A stretch of 64,000 bases of DNA from Neobacillus drentensis NBRC 102427 (GTDB lineage Bacteria > Bacillota > Bacilli > Bacillales > Cytobacillaceae). Shown here in pieces: positions 15,528 to 23,419 of this stretch. Every line of letters starts with the position of its first letter. The first letter of the stretch is position 1. The position numbers were made by a program, and so were the translations under genes. The stretch spans positions 1 through 64,000 of the forward strand of contig NZ_BCUX01000028.1 of assembly GCF_001591445.1 (NCBI RefSeq), given 5' to 3'. The notes beneath the pieces are model-generated. The model made no database searches, was not told where the DNA came from, and saw only the letters and a program-made list of their open reading frames with translations.

Positions 15528-16138
15528 GACAAAACCTCCAACTTTTTGATTATTTAACATAAATTAATAAGGTAATGATTTAAGAAAGGAAAAGGAAGGA
15601 AAATCTTAAGACAAAAGGATGGTAGAAATTGAAGAGTTTGCGATGATTTTTATAGAAAGTGGGTAGGCATAAAAAAACTCCAAGTTGCAAATCTGTTCTT
15701 ATTCATAACATATTCTATTTCATCTATTATACCCCCCTTTTCAATTGAATTCTGCTACTACTTGATTTATTTTCCAGCCTCTATTAATCTAACATTAATT
15801 CTTTCAACAAAGTAGGAAGAAAAATGTCAAAATAATGAAACATTTGTGACACCAATATCATTATGGACTGCAATGTCTTATGGGCATAGAAAAAGATGGA
15901 TACAACAAGGACTTATAACTTGCAATTGATTATCATGGCATGTTGTATGATAAAAATAGACCAGCTTTCATAAGACCGGTCTTCTACAATCGGGCAAGAT
16001 AATGGAATATACTAAAAGACAGTTAGTTATGGTTCCTTTATCACATAACCATACCTTGCTTATATTTGACGAGCAACCGTAAAGCTTCATATACTTTTCA
16101 GGTAACCATAGGCTTGCTTATATTCAAGGAGGTAAAAC
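15528..16138. other. Intergenic upstream of the RCC1-like gene
   Basis: No gene is recognised. Near 15955-15985 there is a short AAGACCGGTCTT palindrome. The two phrases TAACCATACCTTGCTTATAT (from 16045) and TAACCATAGGCTTGCTTATA (from 16103) are imperfect direct repeats just before the start of the next gene. They may be regulatory. Confidence 0.45.
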
Positions 16139-17035
16139 ATGGAATACATTTCACCGAAAAAGGCGGTGTTAAATTTGAAACGGTGGTCTAAAGATACCAT
16201 AGCGGCAGGTCGTCGTCATACCGTTGGGCTTAAATCGGACGGCACGGTGACGGCTGTGGGTGATAATAAATATGGCCAATGTGATGTAAGCGGCTGGCAC
16301 AATATTGTGGCGGTCGCGGCTGGTAATGTTCATATGGCGACAAACACGGGTAATGCTCATACCATCGGTCTTAAATCGGACGGTACGGTGGCGGCTGTGG
16401 GTTTGAATAAGCATGGCCAATGTGATGTAAAAGACTGGTGCTATATTGTAGCGGTTGCGGCTGGATGGCGTCGTTCCATTGGGCTTAAAACGGATGGCAC
16501 GGTGGTAGCTGTGGGTCGCAATACTTACGGCGAATGCGATATAGGTGGCTGGCGTGAAATGCTGGCGGTCGCTGCGGGTGACTGGCATACCGTTGGGCTT
16601 AAATCGGACGGCACGGTGACGAGTGTGGGAATTAATCGGTATGGCCAATGCAATGTAAGCAGCTGGCACGACATTGTGGCGGTTACGGCAGGTTACCTTC
16701 ATACCGTTGGGCTTAAATCAGATGGCACGGTGGTGGCTGTGGGTTTGAACAAACATGACCAATGCGATGTAAGCGACTGGCATGATATTGTGGCGATAGC
16801 GGTAGGTAGTTATCATACCATCGGCCTTAAATCAGACGGAACTGTGGCGGCTGTGGGTTTGAATAAGCATGGCCAATGCAATGTAAGTGGCTGGCGCGAT
16901 ATTGTAGCGGTCGCTGCGGGTTGTGCCCATACCGTTGGGCTTAAATCGGACGGCACGGTGGTGGCTGTGGGTGATAATGAATATGGCCAATGCGATGTAA
17001 GCGGCTGGCGCGGCATCAAACTGCCCGGTAATTAG
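16139..17035 (+). CDS. RCC1-like seven-repeat beta-propeller protein
   Basis: A 298-residue protein with AAGGAGGT before the ATG. After 20 residues it consists of seven tandem repeats of about 38 residues, each with the core AGxxHTVGLKSDGTVxAVG followed by NxxGQCDVxxW. This is the bacterial form of the RCC1 propeller, and seven blades would close a full ring. Repeat 2 carries an extra 9 residues (MATNTGNAH) that look like a duplicated blade edge. There is no signal peptide. DNA repeat identity is high and GC content is above the surroundings, suggesting recent expansion or transfer. Such proteins are thought to mediate protein binding; the partner is unknown. Confidence 0.85.
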   Translation: MEYISPKKAVLNLKRWSKDTIAAGRRHTVGLKSDGTVTAVGDNKYGQCDVSGWHNIVAVAAGNVHMATNTGNAHTIGLKSDGTVAAVGLNKHGQCDVKDWCYIVAVAAGWRRSIGLKTDGTVVAVGRNTYGECDIGGWREMLAVAAGDWHTVGLKSDGTVTSVGINRYGQCNVSSWHDIVAVTAGYLHTVGLKSDGTVVAVGLNKHDQCDVSDWHDIVAIAVGSYHTIGLKSDGTVAAVGLNKHGQCNVSGWRDIVAVAAGCAHTVGLKSDGTVVAVGDNEYGQCDVSGWRGIKLPGN

Positions 17036-17157
17036 TTTTTAATAACATCAAGTCAGAGAATCACTGAACAAGTTAATAATAATTGCTTCAGAAATAAGGA
17101 TATTCCATTAATGGGCGCGTGATCCCTTAATCACACGTTTGGATTCAGGGATTCATT

Positions 17158-17275
17158 TCCAATGATTTTCTTTCAACGAGCTTTAATTCACTAACTCAAA
17201 ACCATTTACTATCCTCCTTAAATATAACGCAATGAGTAATACGACTACACCTGTGATCCGGGACCAACCATTCAA
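17158..17275 (-). pseudogene. Remnant of a YdcZ-type transporter gene (3' end)
   Basis: The stretch aligns with the 3' end and downstream flank of the transporter gene at about 14109-14232. It shares CTAACTCAAAACCATTT and the CTTAAATAT, GCAATGAG and ACCTGTGAT blocks. It has several indels, so the frame is broken. It is an ectopic gene fragment or the relic of a paralogue. Confidence 0.65.
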
Positions 17276-17328
17276 TTTTATTACGGATTTACTTACGAGT
17301 TCATTAGACGCTAAAGCGAGTTTGATAA

Positions 17329-17518
17329 ATAAGCGGAAAAATTCCCCTTAATTAGAAAATAGCACTGAAAATAGCCTAATTAGACGGAAGAATTCCGACT
17401 ATTGGTTCAAAAAACATGAAAGTGGGTAATTTTGCTTTGCTTAACCGGAAAAACTCCGCTTATTTCCCCCGAATCGAGCCCTATTCTGCAGTCTAACCGG
17501 AAAAACTCCGCTTATTTT
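17329..17518. repeat. Cluster of four AACCGGAAAAACTCCGCTTA-type repeats
   Basis: Copies lie at 17329-17353, 17381-17405, 17441-17466 and 17493-17518. The last two are nearly identical and the first two degenerate. Each is an imperfect palindrome (CGGAAAAACTCCG) with a period of about 52-60 bp. The pattern is a familiar intergenic repeat type in Bacillus. The spacers do not behave like CRISPR spacers. Confidence 0.65.
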
Positions 17519-17657
17519 AAGTATCACTAGTTACTCAATTAAGGATAAGACTTCTTTGATAAAAAAACCAGTGAATCTCATTTAGATGCGTTGCGGGAAC
17601 CTTCCATCTGCGGGGCTTTTTCTGTTTGGAGATTGAAAAAATTTGCCCAAAATAATT

Positions 17658-17683
17658 AGAGCTGCCTGGACTAGAGCAGCTCT
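17658..17683 (-). terminator. Terminator of the Bcr/CflA transporter gene
   Basis: AGAGCTGC (17658-17665) pairs with GCAGCTCT (17676-17683), with T-rich sequence after it on the minus strand. It lies 44 bp past the stop at 17727. Confidence 0.65.
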
Positions 17684-17726
17684 TTAAAGTTCCATTCAAC
17701 ATGTATTCTCGATTAAATTTATATAC

Positions 17727-18968
17727 TTAGATACTGGGTTTCTTTACTATGCACTGGTCATTGGATAGTTGTATCCCAAGCGTTGCTTTGCGTACCAAGA
17801 CAAAATAGGAAAGGAAAGCCAGAAAACTTGAGCCTAAAATGATAGCGCCCATCGGAACGCCTGTATACGCCCCTGCTATCCCCACAAGTGGAGCACTTAA
17901 TGAGCCAAGTAAAAATGGCAATAATCCTAAAAGGGCTGAAGCACTGCCCGCAATATGCCCTTGCGTTTCAATCGCTAAAGTAAAAGACGTGGTTCCGATA
18001 ATACTGATGGAAGTTATAAATAAGAAAATTGGAATCACTACTGCGAAAAGTGGTGCGTTTAATAGTAGAGCGATGAGTAAACCGGCACCTGCTAAATTAG
18101 CGATGGCTAAACCGATTTTTAAGAAAGTCCGCTCCGAAATTGTGTCTGCAAAGCGGCCGACCAATTGACTTCCAATAATTAATGCTAATCCATTGGTCCC
18201 AAATAATAAACTAAATTGTAGCGGTGTGACTTCGTAAATATTCTGATAGACAAATGGAACCCCAGATACATAGGCAAAGATTCCTGCAGCAGTAAATCCT
18301 GACGCTAGTGCGTACCCCATGAACTGTCGATCTCGGAATAAAGAACCAAAGTTGTTGATAATTTGTGGTAAATTGCTTGGTACACGGTTTTCTGTTGGCA
18401 GAGTTTCTTCTAATTTTAAAGCAACAGTGAAAAGTAACACCGCACCCACACAGGCTAAAGCAATAAAAACTCCATGCCAATTGGTAAAAGCAAGAATCCC
18501 CCCACCAGCAACCGGTGCAACAATCGGCCCGAGGTTACCCACTAATACCATCATCGTAAAGAACTTGGTCAGTTCCCTCCCACTATAGAGGTCTCGAACA
18601 ATTGCTCTAGAGATCACAAGTCCGCCGGCAGCAGCAAAGCCCTGGACAAAACGAGCGATGATAAGGAAATAGATATTGGGCGCCAAGGCACATGTTATAG
18701 AAGCGAGTAAGTACAAGATTATAAAGATCAACAAGGGTTGTCGGCGGCCTTTTACATCACTTAAAGGACCAATAACCAATTGCCCTAATCCCAATCCTAA
18801 TAAACAAGAGGTTAAACTAATTTGTACAAGTGATGCCGTCGTATGAAAATCCTTTACAATCGTTGGAAAAGAAGGTAAATACGTATCGATTGTAAAAGGT
18901 CCTAACAGTCCCAGTGATCCAAGGAGTATTGCCAGCTGTATTCGTTTTTTTCCACTAGGTTTATTCAA
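17727..18968 (-). CDS. Bcr/CflA-family drug efflux MFS transporter
   Basis: A 413-residue protein from TTG 18968. The frame can be extended to 19013, but AAAGG about 9 nt before the TTG and the family's usual length favour the shorter form (MNKPSGKKRIQLAILLG). It has twelve transmembrane helices. PFTIDTYLPSFP in helix 1 and GQLVIGPLSDVKGRRQPLL (MFS motif A) are typical of Bcr/CflA pumps, as is GLVISRAIVRDLYSG. Members export bicyclomycin, chloramphenicol, sulfonamides or cysteine; the substrate here is not determinable. It is a single-gene unit with its own terminator. Confidence 0.88.
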   Translation of the reverse strand: MNKPSGKKRIQLAILLGSLGLLGPFTIDTYLPSFPTIVKDFHTTASLVQISLTSCLLGLGLGQLVIGPLSDVKGRRQPLLIFIILYLLASITCALAPNIYFLIIARFVQGFAAAGGLVISRAIVRDLYSGRELTKFFTMMVLVGNLGPIVAPVAGGGILAFTNWHGVFIALACVGAVLLFTVALKLEETLPTENRVPSNLPQIINNFGSLFRDRQFMGYALASGFTAAGIFAYVSGVPFVYQNIYEVTPLQFSLLFGTNGLALIIGSQLVGRFADTISERTFLKIGLAIANLAGAGLLIALLLNAPLFAVVIPIFLFITSISIIGTTSFTLAIETQGHIAGSASALLGLLPFLLGSLSAPLVGIAGAYTGVPMGAIILGSSFLAFLSYFVLVRKATLGIQLSNDQCIVKKPSI

Positions 18969-19127
18969 TGTCCATCGCCTTTCTATAAAAGAAGTATTTT
19001 TTGTTCGTTGCATTTATTTCGATTTCCAAAATAATAAATTTCATTATAACCTGAGCCTTGCTCAATGGTAAACAATTAATTTCCGTGGAAACGTTTTCAA
19101 CTTTCGACCCTAGGTGAAATCGAAACA

Positions 19128-19152
19128 GGGGGACGGATCTGATCCGTCCCCC
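19128..19152. repeat. Perfect 12-bp inverted repeat with 1-nt centre
   Basis: GGGGGACGGATC, T, GATCCGTCCCCC. It is located between the divergent efflux and FlgD-Ig genes. It is the most GC-rich short element of the region and may be a cruciform or a dispersed hairpin repeat; a terminator is less likely because both genes start, not end, here. Confidence 0.7.
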
Positions 19153-19301
19153 CCACACCTTTTTCCTATACAATCAGTTAAAAATATAAACGAAAACTGT
19201 GCGCTATTTAAAAAGGCCCATTTATATATAGGCAAGTATCTATGCCTTCTTCAAAATGGACACATAAACTAATTACGAAACAATCCGAGGAGGAGTTAAA
19301 C

Positions 19302-21146
19302 ATGCAAAGATTATTCGGAATGGGAAACGGAGGTTATCCCGGTATGGGGTTCGGAGGTTACAGAATGGGATTTGGCGGGTACCGGCCTGCGTCTAGAATG
19401 ATTGAGGTTACTTCATTTAAACTTTCTGCTTCTACCGTTGCCTACCAAGGCAGCAGAGTTCCTGGCTACACAACAATTGAGTTGCAAACCAGCGTGCCAA
19501 CACGCGGGTATCTTCTTATCGTGGGGAATGGTGTACAAACAAAAATTAATTTATCGACTATAGCCTATAAAACCGTACACAAAGTGGATTGGGTACCCTG
19601 GGATGATACGAAAAAAGCACCTCTTTCCGCAGGTATATATCAAATCAAGGGATATTTAACGGACCAGGAATTCAATCAAATGCAAGGATATCCGCTCGGG
19701 GAGCTCACAGTTGTCTCGGAATCAAGTCCCAAGCCATTGATTGATGGCGTTTCTCCAAATCCAGCAGTGTTTTCACCTAAATACGGACAAACACAAACAA
19801 AATCGGTCCAAATTCTGTTCAACTTAAACCGTCCGGCTGAAGTTCAGCTGACAATCCGTAATCTAAACGGAGATGAAATATATACCGGCAGCAAGGAAAC
19901 CCTATCTCCTGGAAGCCATACTGTAAGCTGGAATGGCACAGATACAACAGGAAGGATTGTAATGGACGGTAGTTATGAGATTGTTTTTAAAACAATCGAA
20001 ACAGCCTATAACTATCCCTCCACAACACCGTTAATCTGGCGATCTGGCACGATTACAATCAAAGATGCTGATTATTATATACCGGTATCAAGATTAAAAG
20101 AAATTGTTACAGATGCTTCCTTCCAATCGCCATCATTTACTCCTGATGGCGATGGAATAAACGATAAGGTCACTGGACAATTTACACTTGCAGTACCTGC
20201 GAAATTATCCATTTATATCGCAAATGCTGCCGGGGCCCATGCCGCTTTTGTAGTAAGTGAACAAACATTTGAAGCTGGTACTCACACGTTTGAATGGGAT
20301 GGCTCTGACATCATGGGTGGAAAAGTACCAAACGGAAGCTACTATATCAAGCTTAATGTGGTAGAAGGCCCAAATAGCGGCTATATTACGTTTCCAAGCG
20401 CTGTGAAAGTGCAAAACATGTACGAAATCAAACCGATGCAACCTGAAAAAAGAGTACGCGTCATCAGCGAAACAGCAAAAATGAGCGTTGATCCTGCAGG
20501 GCAAGGATATACTGCTATAAAAGGAGACACTTTCCCGCTTATGTCGGAAGCGATAGAGAATGGAAAATACACCGTTCTTGTTAAAGAAGGGGTCACATGA
20601 ACAATCAGTGTGAGTGATGTTGAACTTGTCACTGAACCGTCTCAGGCAAAGCAAACGACTGATTATATAGTCGTTAGTGGCGATACCTTATGGAAGATTG
20701 CATCCAAGTTCAACACGACCAGCTCTGAAATTGTTACCTTAAACAACCTTGATCCAAACAAATATCTATATGTAGGACAAAAATTAAAAGTCCCTGCATC
20801 TGCAGCTCAACCTGAACAGCAAGCGGCCACCACTTATTCTGTTGTATCCGGTGATACGCTTTGGAAAATTGCTCAAAAATTCGGCGTAACCACCCAAGCA
20901 ATTGTCGATGCCAATAAACTGAATCCATCTGCGTACCTTTATGTTGGCCAAAAGCTGATTATTCCGAGTGTGGCGCAGCCTGAACAGCCTACGCAAACCA
21001 CTTATGTAGTTGTTTCCGGTGATTCGCTTTGGAAGATTGCTCAAAAATTCGCCGTAACCACCCAAGCAATTGTCGATGCCAATAAACTGCAACCAACTGC
21101 ATACCTTTACATTGGCCAAAAGCTAATCATTCCATCAAAACAGTAA
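19302..21146 (+). pseudogene. FlgD-Ig / LysM cell-wall protein interrupted by an in-frame TGA
   Basis: One continuous reading frame from ATG 19302 (AGGAGGAG 6 nt upstream) to 21146, about 614 codons, broken only by TGA at 20598-20600. The first part (432 residues) has a Gly/Tyr-rich start (GNGGYPGMGFGGYRMGFGGY) and two FlgD-type Ig domains (SPGSHTVSWNGTDTTGR, AGTHTFEWDGSDIMGG), with FTPDGDGIND between them. It ends SVDPAGQGYTAIKGDTF...KEGVT. After the stop the frame continues TISVSDVELV into three LysM domains (VVSGDTLWKIA...VGQKL). GVT-x-TISVSD suggests Trp TGG became TGA. The GTG at 20610 lacks a good ribosome site. It may be two pieces, a decayed gene or a read-through gene. Confidence 0.75.
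20610..21146 (+). CDS. Three-LysM-domain segment downstream of the TGA
   Basis: A 178-residue frame opening at GTG 20610 with three LysM domains at about 18-61, 73-116 and 132-175. Each starts VVSGDTLWKIA or VVSGDSLWKIA and ends YxGQKLxxP. LysM binds N-acetylglucosamine polymers such as peptidoglycan. It has no signal peptide of its own. If translated alone it would be a small soluble peptidoglycan-binding protein. More likely it is the C-terminal part of the upstream FlgD-Ig protein. The second and third LysM units are about 90% alike, a recent duplication. Confidence 0.55.
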   Translation: MSDVELVTEPSQAKQTTDYIVVSGDTLWKIASKFNTTSSEIVTLNNLDPNKYLYVGQKLKVPASAAQPEQQAATTYSVVSGDTLWKIAQKFGVTTQAIVDANKLNPSAYLYVGQKLIIPSVAQPEQPTQTTYVVVSGDSLWKIAQKFAVTTQAIVDANKLQPTAYLYIGQKLIIPSKQ

Positions 21147-21154
21147 TAGTAAAT

Positions 21155-21188
21155 GGTAAGCGAACGTTTCGATCCCGCTTACCTTTTT
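21155..21188 (+). terminator. Terminator after the LysM segment
   Basis: GGTAAGCG (21155-21162) and CGCTTACC (21176-21183), followed by TTTTT. That this sits directly after the LysM stop supports one transcript covering both parts. Confidence 0.85.
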
Positions 21189-21312
21189 CATTCCCAATAA
21201 GTTTTTTTCGCTAATACAGATTTTGCTTTTGCGTCTCCTCTGTTTTGATTCGATAAACCATCTTTTCTGTTCTTGTGTAATAGATCCCATTCTTCAAAAA
21301 CATTCATGTTAA

Positions 21313-21576
21313 AACACAACATTACAAAATAAAACGGAAATACCGGTAAATATTTATAAAGGGGAAGAACTTTTAAAAGAATGCCCTTCTATTCAACAGA
21401 CCGCTAGATTCTTTAAGAAACATACTGGTTCGGCCCGTTACAACTGGTCCGCCATTAATAAAGGCATTTGGTTTAATGAGCCATATTCTATTAATAGGAT
21501 TACCTATTTTTTCATTACCGATCCAGAGGCTGTTAAGAAGAAACAAAAGGTAATGCAGACAAAACATAACGTTTAA
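21313..21576 (+). pseudogene. Start-less reading frame, phage/homing-endonuclease-associated look
   Basis: The frame is open for 87 codons after a TAA and has no ATG, GTG or TTG near its beginning. It encodes NIYKGEELLKECPSIQQTAR, then FFKKHTG, NWSAINKGIWFNEPYSI, and a basic end. The IYKxGxLLxECxSIxxTAxF wording recalls NUMOD-like DNA-binding segments attached to phage and homing endonucleases. It is most likely the 3' remains of a mobile gene at the edge of the accessory island. The family guess is weak. Confidence 0.4.
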
Positions 21577-21812
21577 GAAGGATTCAATTCTGTTACAGTT
21601 TGAAAGATTAATATATCTAAAAAAAATTAGAGCTGCCCTATCTCGGTCAGTTCTTTTAAGTCTCGGTGTTAATATAGTTTCCTTTTCACTTTGTAATTTT
21701 ATTAAATAAATGCCGCATTTGTCTATGAGTTAACCAATCGATTACTTCTTAGCAGATTAGGTGTTTTGCTGAACAAAAACTTGAATCCCTTACTCTAAAG
21801 ATTCTATTAGTT

Positions 21813-22577
21813 TCACTCAATTAATTGTAGTTGTTTAGTATCTTGATAATAATAAACTAGATATTGTAAAAATAATTCTTTTAAATCGTCCTTTTCAAGC
21901 ATAGGAGACATGATAATTGGGTAACTTTTGTTAAATTCAAAAATGACCCTTCTCCCTACACGTTCGTCTTTCCCCAAATCATCCCGACCAGTTATCTTAG
22001 ATTTCAATACTTTTGAGAGTTTTAGTTCATCAATAATGTCTAAAATGTTTATCAAAAATTTATCATTTCTAAAAATTTCATATTTGATTATATAGTTAAA
22101 TACATCTAGGTTATCAATAATTAGTGAATAGTATCTTTTTCTTTCGCTAACATCGGAAATGGCATCATTTATATATTGAGCACCTAATACACACTTATAA
22201 ATATAATTTTCCCAATTGAAATCTTTTAGAACAATATTATTGAAATGATTGAGCCCATCGTTTATTTGAGGATACTGCTCAAGCAAGTAGTCTCTCTTAT
22301 AAACTGCTAGTAATGAGTGCCAGAATAATTCGTCAAAATGAATATCCCTATTTGTATGTAAATAAGAATCCGAGATGGCATCGAAAGCTTGATGAAATAA
22401 CTCACTTTTTGTACTTTCACTCCCTTGGGCAATATAAATCGGGAAATCAGGAGTCACATCAATGAATGCAACCTCATCTGAAAAGTATTCTTCTTTATTT
22501 TTAACCTGATCCTCTAAAAAATCTTTGTAAAACTGCTCATTATTTTTATAACCCTTCTTTAGCAGCTTAATTTCCAT
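21813..22577 (-). CDS. Third gene of the GHKL-ATPase module (unknown, all-helical C terminus)
   Basis: A 254-residue protein with no motif recognised with confidence; it has a DUF6339-like look. The N terminus is basic (MEIKLLKKGYKNNEQFYKDF). Residues 60-200 are predicted mostly helical and rich in Tyr, Phe, Asp and Asn. The segment GRDDLGKDERVGRRVIFEFNK near 195-215 is the most conserved-looking part. No membrane segment or signal peptide is present. Its start overlaps the end of the preceding gene by 11 bp, which indicates translational coupling. It is the last gene of a three-gene operon headed by a GHKL ATPase, and its AT-rich composition fits an acquired defence module. The role is unknown. 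Confidence 0.7.
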   Translation of the reverse strand: MEIKLLKKGYKNNEQFYKDFLEDQVKNKEEYFSDEVAFIDVTPDFPIYIAQGSESTKSELFHQAFDAISDSYLHTNRDIHFDELFWHSLLAVYKRDYLLEQYPQINDGLNHFNNIVLKDFNWENYIYKCVLGAQYINDAISDVSERKRYYSLIIDNLDVFNYIIKYEIFRNDKFLINILDIIDELKLSKVLKSKITGRDDLGKDERVGRRVIFEFNKSYPIIMSPMLEKDDLKELFLQYLVYYYQDTKQLQLIE

Positions 22578-23418
22578 TTAAACTTAGCCCCCTAACAGCA
22601 CCCGCATATTTCTCTAGGATTTTATCTGAAATGGAGTAAATTACTTCATCGATATTGTCAATACTCAATTCATTAATCATCTTTTTCTTCATTAGATTGT
22701 AAAACTTCAAATCAAGATTATCTGTCGGTGCATCAATTTGTTCTAAATCCACTTGTTCTCCATCATCGCTATTGTTCACAATGAATCTGTATAATGCTTT
22801 TTGAAGTCCCATATAAATATATGGATTATTTAATGTATTACTCATTGGAGAATCGTTAAATTGTAGTTGCTCATTTTTATAATGAATAATAATTGTTTCA
22901 CTACCTAATTCGATTTTGATATCGGACTTAATATCGGGGTTAACCTTTTTCTCAAACAATTCTAAAGGTTTTGTACTGCTCCCTTCAAAAATGACCACAT
23001 TTGAAAAGCCCAAGATTGAGTTTCTAAGTACAACAATATCCTCCTTAAATTGGGAGTAAAAATAACTTAAATCATCGTTATCTTTAAAATTGATTTCAGC
23101 TTTTGATTGGAGATGCAATTGAATTGTTGTACGATTACTTATAGATATTCGCGATTTTTGTATTTCTATATATTTATCTTCTGGTTTAATGTAAAAAAAC
23201 TTATTATCTTTTGATTGAATGACTAAAACGAGCTGTGCTTGTTCATTTTCAATTAATTTGTTTACAAATTGTGAATCGATTTCGTAACTGATTTCAAATC
23301 TGTAATTATATGAATTCTCGTGTAAATTCACATCTAAAATAAAATTACTACTTTCATAGCTAGTAGATGTGTTTGTTAATAATGGGTATGGAAAATTGGC
23401 ATCCTTTTTGTAAATCAT
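22567..23418 (-). CDS. Second gene of the GHKL-ATPase module (unknown, beta-rich)
   Basis: A 283-residue protein not assigned to a known family. Residues 1-150 are rich in alternating hydrophobic strands (LVLVIQSKDNKFFYI, SRISISNRTTIQLHLQSK), suggesting a beta-sandwich. The C-terminal 100 residues are helical and contain an acidic stretch (DDGEQVDLEQID). No nuclease or protease motif is obvious. The ATG lies 1 nt after the ATPase stop, with AGAGGTG as ribosome site inside the ATPase gene, and its end overlaps the next gene, so the three form a tight unit. It may be a substrate-recognition or adaptor subunit; that is inference. Confidence 0.7.
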   Translation of the reverse strand: MIYKKDANFPYPLLTNTSTSYESSNFILDVNLHENSYNYRFEISYEIDSQFVNKLIENEQAQLVLVIQSKDNKFFYIKPEDKYIEIQKSRISISNRTTIQLHLQSKAEINFKDNDDLSYFYSQFKEDIVVLRNSILGFSNVVIFEGSSTKPLELFEKKVNPDIKSDIKIELGSETIIIHYKNEQLQFNDSPMSNTLNNPYIYMGLQKALYRFIVNNSDDGEQVDLEQIDAPTDNLDLKFYNLMKKKMINELSIDNIDEVIYSISDKILEKYAGAVRGLSLNGN

Positions 23419-23419
23419 T

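Larger units (their letters stand above)
17036..17726. other. Intergenic with a transporter-gene remnant and repeats
   Basis: A 690-bp stretch holding a diverged 3' copy of the YdcZ-type gene (17158-17275), four copies of an AACCGGAAAAACTCCGCTTA-like repeat (17329-17518) and the terminator of the efflux gene. No intact gene is present. Confidence 0.7.
21147..21812. other. Intergenic with a start-less reading frame
   Basis: Contains the LysM terminator, the start-less frame at 21313-21576, and AT-rich sequence up to the end of the defence module. A weak hairpin (AGAGCTGCC...GGTCAGTTCT) lies near 21628. Confidence 0.5.

Noticed and set aside
16169-17019. Long minus-strand reading frames opposite the RCC1-like gene
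   Set aside because: They are complements of the repeat codons and lack ribosome sites.
16139-17035. Tandem DNA repeats taken as a CRISPR or satellite array
   Set aside because: The repeats are coding, in frame, 114 bp long and explained by RCC1-like blades.
17329-17518. CRISPR-like spacing of short repeats
   Set aside because: The repeats are degenerate, the spacers are unequal and no cas gene is near.
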